Positions 5,566-7,510 of a DNA stretch of 7,510 nucleotides are shown one piece after another (the stretch's first letter is position 1; each line of letters opens with the position of its first letter). The translations under genes were made by a program, and so were the position numbers. A model generated the notes under the pieces. That model did no database searches. It was not told the origin of the DNA and was given only the letters and a program-made list of their open reading frames with translations. Origin of the DNA: Promethearchaeota archaeon (GTDB taxonomy: Archaea; Asgardarchaeota; Lokiarchaeia; Sigynarchaeales; SOKP01); assembly GCA_019057975.1 (NCBI GenBank), contig JAHLWJ010000216.1:1-7510 (forward strand). The letters run 5' to 3'.

Positions 5566-5634
5566 ATGTTCTACCAATGTCGAAAATGTGGAAAAAGTAT
5601 AAATGTGAGTAATTCTTTTTTTTATTATGATTAA
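5566..5634 (+). CDS. 22-residue micro-ORF with a CxxC zinc knuckle, overlapping the next gene
   Basis: ATG 5566 opens a 22-codon frame beginning MFYQCRKCGKSINV, which has the Cys-x-x-Cys-Gly-Lys pattern of half a zinc ribbon. It stops at TAA 5632-5634, eight bases into the next gene. No strong Shine-Dalgarno is present (AAGAG nearby), and TTG 5554 is an alternative in-frame start. A run of eight T (5616-5623) lies near its end. Removing one T would fuse it to the downstream protein, giving three CxxC pairs in one chain. So it may be a micro-protein or the broken 5' end of the next gene. Confidence 0.35.
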   Translation: MFYQCRKCGKSINVSNSFFYYD

Positions 5635-5950
5635 TCAAAAAAGAGATTATAAAGGTATCAAAGTACCTAGGGAAGTCCACGAAGATCTAAATGAATTGAA
5701 AGAAATAATTATTCGAAATGGGTTAAGTTCAATTTCCAACGATTTTCTTAATTATGTTCCAAAAAGATGCCCTAAATGTAATACTGAAATGGATTCAGTT
5801 GAAGTAAAACTAGGTTATCATCACTGTCCTGAATGTGAATTTAAATATCCTGAAATAAAACTTGGATTAGGAGGTAGTCTAGCGATTGGAACACTAATAG
5901 GCCTTGGAATTGCGGGGATAATATATTTATTAACTCGAAAGGATGAATAA
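5627..5950 (+). CDS. Tail-anchored zinc-ribbon protein with ribbon-helix-helix-like N-terminus
   Basis: This 107-residue protein starts at ATG 5627. Residues 8-44 (YKGIKVPREVHEDLNELK onward) follow the strand-helix-helix pattern of ribbon-helix-helix or antitoxin-like DNA-binding domains. C48-x-x-C51 and C67-x-x-C70 form a typical four-cysteine zinc ribbon. Residues about 79-102 form a glycine-rich hydrophobic segment (GLGGSLAIGTLIGLGIAG) with GxxxG spacing, followed by a short charged tail (TRKDE). That gives a single C-terminal membrane anchor with the body in the cytoplasm. It could tether DNA or a protein partner to the membrane; this is inference. No Shine-Dalgarno lies in front of the start, so translation may be coupled to the overlapping micro-ORF, or the true start may lie upstream. 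A weak AGTAT-TTTT-ATACT hairpin (5953-5966) follows the stop. Confidence 0.75.
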   Translation: MINQKRDYKGIKVPREVHEDLNELKEIIIRNGLSSISNDFLNYVPKRCPKCNTEMDSVEVKLGYHHCPECEFKYPEIKLGLGGSLAIGTLIGLGIAGIIYLLTRKDE

Positions 5951-6001
5951 TTAGTATTTTTATACTTATTAGAATATATAATTAATCATTCTTTGATGTG
6001 A

Positions 6002-6225
6002 TACAATATATCAAGGACTTCAATTTTAAGAACGGCTGATCTTTATAGACCTGAGGATTACTTAGAAATGCTAAACATTTATTAGAATTTATTCAATGAA
6101 TTATTGGTGATAATAGGGAAAAAATAAGTTACTATAGCATTCATCATCTAAATTTAAACATAGTTGTTGAAAGACATAAAAATAATACGGTCTATGAAAT
6201 AAATCCTTTAAGAATTTTTTTATAA
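6002..6225 (+). pseudogene. Decayed coding remnant, unknown family
   Basis: Frame 6002-6088 contains RTADLYRPEDYLEML before a stop. A second frame reads KHLLEFIQ, stops at TGA 6097, then runs open for 41 codons from 6100 (DNREKISYYSIHHLNLNIVV and VYEINPLRIFL) to TAA 6223-6225. Together they read as the C-terminal part of a degraded protein. The end overlaps the 3' end of the convergent minus-strand gene by 34 bases. I do not recognise the parent. Confidence 0.3.
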
Positions 6226-7229
6226 ATTAGTTTTGCATTATTGTACCAAGTTTTATCAATCTTTTCTTCCTTCATTTCCTTAATTATATGGATATAATTT
6301 CGAAAATCTCTTATGTGATTTTGAACATATATCCAGCTTTTCTTCTGATTTAATTTATCTTTATTGATTAAAGTTTGAATATAATGATAAAATTTTGCAT
6401 CTTTATCTTTCACTATTTTACCATTATTCTCAACTGGATCAAGATTATTCATTTTGGAATATCTTATGATTAAAAATTCTAAAATTGCTCCCATACTAAT
6501 TAAACAATATTTGTAATTTTCAATATACTCAAAATACCTAAGAGAAATCATATTTTCTTCAAAGATATTCTTTTCTTTATCTTTTTCGAAAAAATTCTTT
6601 TCATCCAACGCTTCCAATATTTCTTGATTTTTATTTGGATTCGAGAGTATAGAAATTGGATTTTTTAAATTATAATAAATTACGATTGAAGATATTACAA
6701 AAATCAAGGATAGAATGTAGAATATGATATACATACCTCGTTTAAACAGTGTTATTTGATAACTAAAACTCACATTTCCATTATTTCCATTAGCATCTAT
6801 TATTATAAATAATGGATTAATAAATTCGCTAACATTAGTAATTAATATCCCGCTTCTTGAATTAAGAGAACATATTATACAATCTAAGTGAGAAATACTA
6901 TAACCCTGGTTTTTAGCTTCTACATATCGATCAAACTGATTTGAATTAAATACGTACACAATTATATCATCATCAGCTTCAAATTCAACCCAGATATCAA
7001 TATGCGAAAAAAAATCAATTCCACTCCATTTAATTTCTCTTTTAAAATAATTAGGAGAAAATAAATAATAATCGAAATCTGCTTCTTGTGCTGTTGAAGT
7101 AGGGGGCAGAAATGATAAAAACATCAGAGGCGTACAAATCGTAAATAACATTATTATTATGGGCCATTTAATCGTAGATAATCTTTTTAAATCCTTCTGA
7201 AATGTTCTTTTTTTTTTATTACTATTCAT
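6192..7229 (-). CDS. Two-pass membrane protein with external beta-rich domain and cytoplasmic helical domain carrying R..RN..H
   Basis: This protein has 345 residues from ATG 7229. A lysine-rich N-terminus (1-21) precedes a hydrophobic segment (about 22-42), which acts as a signal anchor or a signal peptide with possible cleavage near A47. Residues about 50-162 look beta-rich (DDDIIVYVFNSNQFDRY, later VSFSYQITLF). They resemble the extracytoplasmic strand-rich domains common in archaeal membrane proteins, with two cysteines at 117 and 120. A second membrane helix spans about 166-188. The cytoplasmic part (about 190-345) is helical: an acidic/lysine linker, then a helix around YKYCLISMGAILEFLIIRY, and R307-D-F-R310-N311-Y-I-H314. 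That last motif recalls the R-N-x-x-H or Rx4-6H signature of DUF4145/HEPN-type helical domains. Possible roles are sensing outside and an RNA- or partner-directed response inside; this is inference. No clear Shine-Dalgarno is seen. Confidence 0.78.
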   Translation of the reverse strand: MNSNKKKRTFQKDLKRLSTIKWPIIIMLFTICTPLMFLSFLPPTSTAQEADFDYYLFSPNYFKREIKWSGIDFFSHIDIWVEFEADDDIIVYVFNSNQFDRYVEAKNQGYSISHLDCIICSLNSRSGILITNVSEFINPLFIIIDANGNNGNVSFSYQITLFKRGMYIIFYILSLIFVISSIVIYYNLKNPISILSNPNKNQEILEALDEKNFFEKDKEKNIFEENMISLRYFEYIENYKYCLISMGAILEFLIIRYSKMNNLDPVENNGKIVKDKDAKFYHYIQTLINKDKLNQKKSWIYVQNHIRDFRNYIHIIKEMKEEKIDKTWYNNAKLIYKKILKGFIS

Positions 7230-7510
7230 TTTTTTTACCCTATAGATAGATTTTTATGATTCTTTAAGATCTATTATCTTTAATGATTTAAATTTATTAA
7301 AGAGTATGATAATAAGGTAACAATAAAAATTAAGGAAAAAAAATAGTATCACATCTTTTATATATGGAATTACCTTTTGATTATATTTTTTTTAGAATTC
7401 GATTTATATTTAGATATTATCTTTTCTTTTATAGAATTCTCACTAAAATTCCCTTGAAATCAGACTCTGAATTTACCTTTCAGGACATCAATATAATTTC
7501 CTAAAGTCAA
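7230..7510. other. Noncoding A+T-rich end of window with TATA-like sequences
   Basis: No ORF worth reporting is present. It is the upstream region of the minus-strand membrane protein. TTTTATATAT at 7356-7365 is the best TATA-like match and could serve a gene beyond the right edge on the + strand, or the minus-strand gene with a long leader of about 100 bases. A nearer minus-strand candidate is the AATCATAAAAATC stretch around 7250-7265. GAATTC occurs twice (7395-7400 and 7434-7439), without further repeat structure. Confidence 0.4.

Noticed and set aside
5953..5966. AGTAT-TTTT-ATACT hairpin as a strong terminator
   Set aside because: The stem is only 5 bp, A+T-rich, and has no T-run after it. 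It is noted only within the gene entry.

Overview
The window is very A+T-rich. It most likely comes from an archaeon, probably an Asgard (Lokiarchaeia-like) lineage. Three things suggest this: an archaeal-type histone fold with a conserved R-D clamp, TATA-like boxes (TTTATATAT), and many lysine/isoleucine/asparagine-rich proteins with no close recognisable family. This assignment is inferred from style and is not a database result. No rRNA, tRNA, CRISPR array or intact transposase was seen.

Left part (2-1183): the 3' portion of a gene that enters from outside the window. It encodes a calcineurin-like metallophosphoesterase (HHN and GHRH motifs), then a helical linker, then a complete C-terminal histone fold. 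This is an unusual architecture. It is followed by a short decayed coding stretch (1207-1426) and a good Shine-Dalgarno site.

Central left (about 1442-3580): a tight three-gene operon on the + strand. It encodes a TIGR04255-like protein, a helical protein carrying an exact RX4HXY (HEPN/HepT-like) motif, and a protein with a GVILTQSCDI signature. The first two genes overlap by ATGA, and the third starts 6 bases after the second. Such sporadic modules suggest an accessory or conflict-type function, but no activity can be read from the sequence.

Middle (3581-4437): about 860 bases with no intact gene. It holds inverted repeats, a U-rich terminator-like tract, a 17-bp tandem repeat, a decayed gene (two stops and frame changes), and a strong hairpin that probably terminates the following minus-strand gene.

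Right part: an orphan 302-residue gene (4438-5346, minus) faces away from a short + strand locus made of a 22-codon CxxC micro-ORF overlapping a 107-residue protein. That protein combines a ribbon-helix-helix-like start, a zinc ribbon and a C-terminal membrane anchor. The divergent intergenic region carries two perfect 14-bp palindromes that look like operators. Further right are another decayed coding fragment (6002-6225) and a convergent minus-strand gene (6192-7229). The latter encodes a two-pass membrane protein with an external beta-rich domain and a cytoplasmic helical domain ending in an R..RN..H motif. The last 281 bases are noncoding.

A recurrent oddity is that three probable reading frames would be joined by removing a single base, two of them within homopolymer runs. 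This could be real decay, frameshifting, or assembly error.
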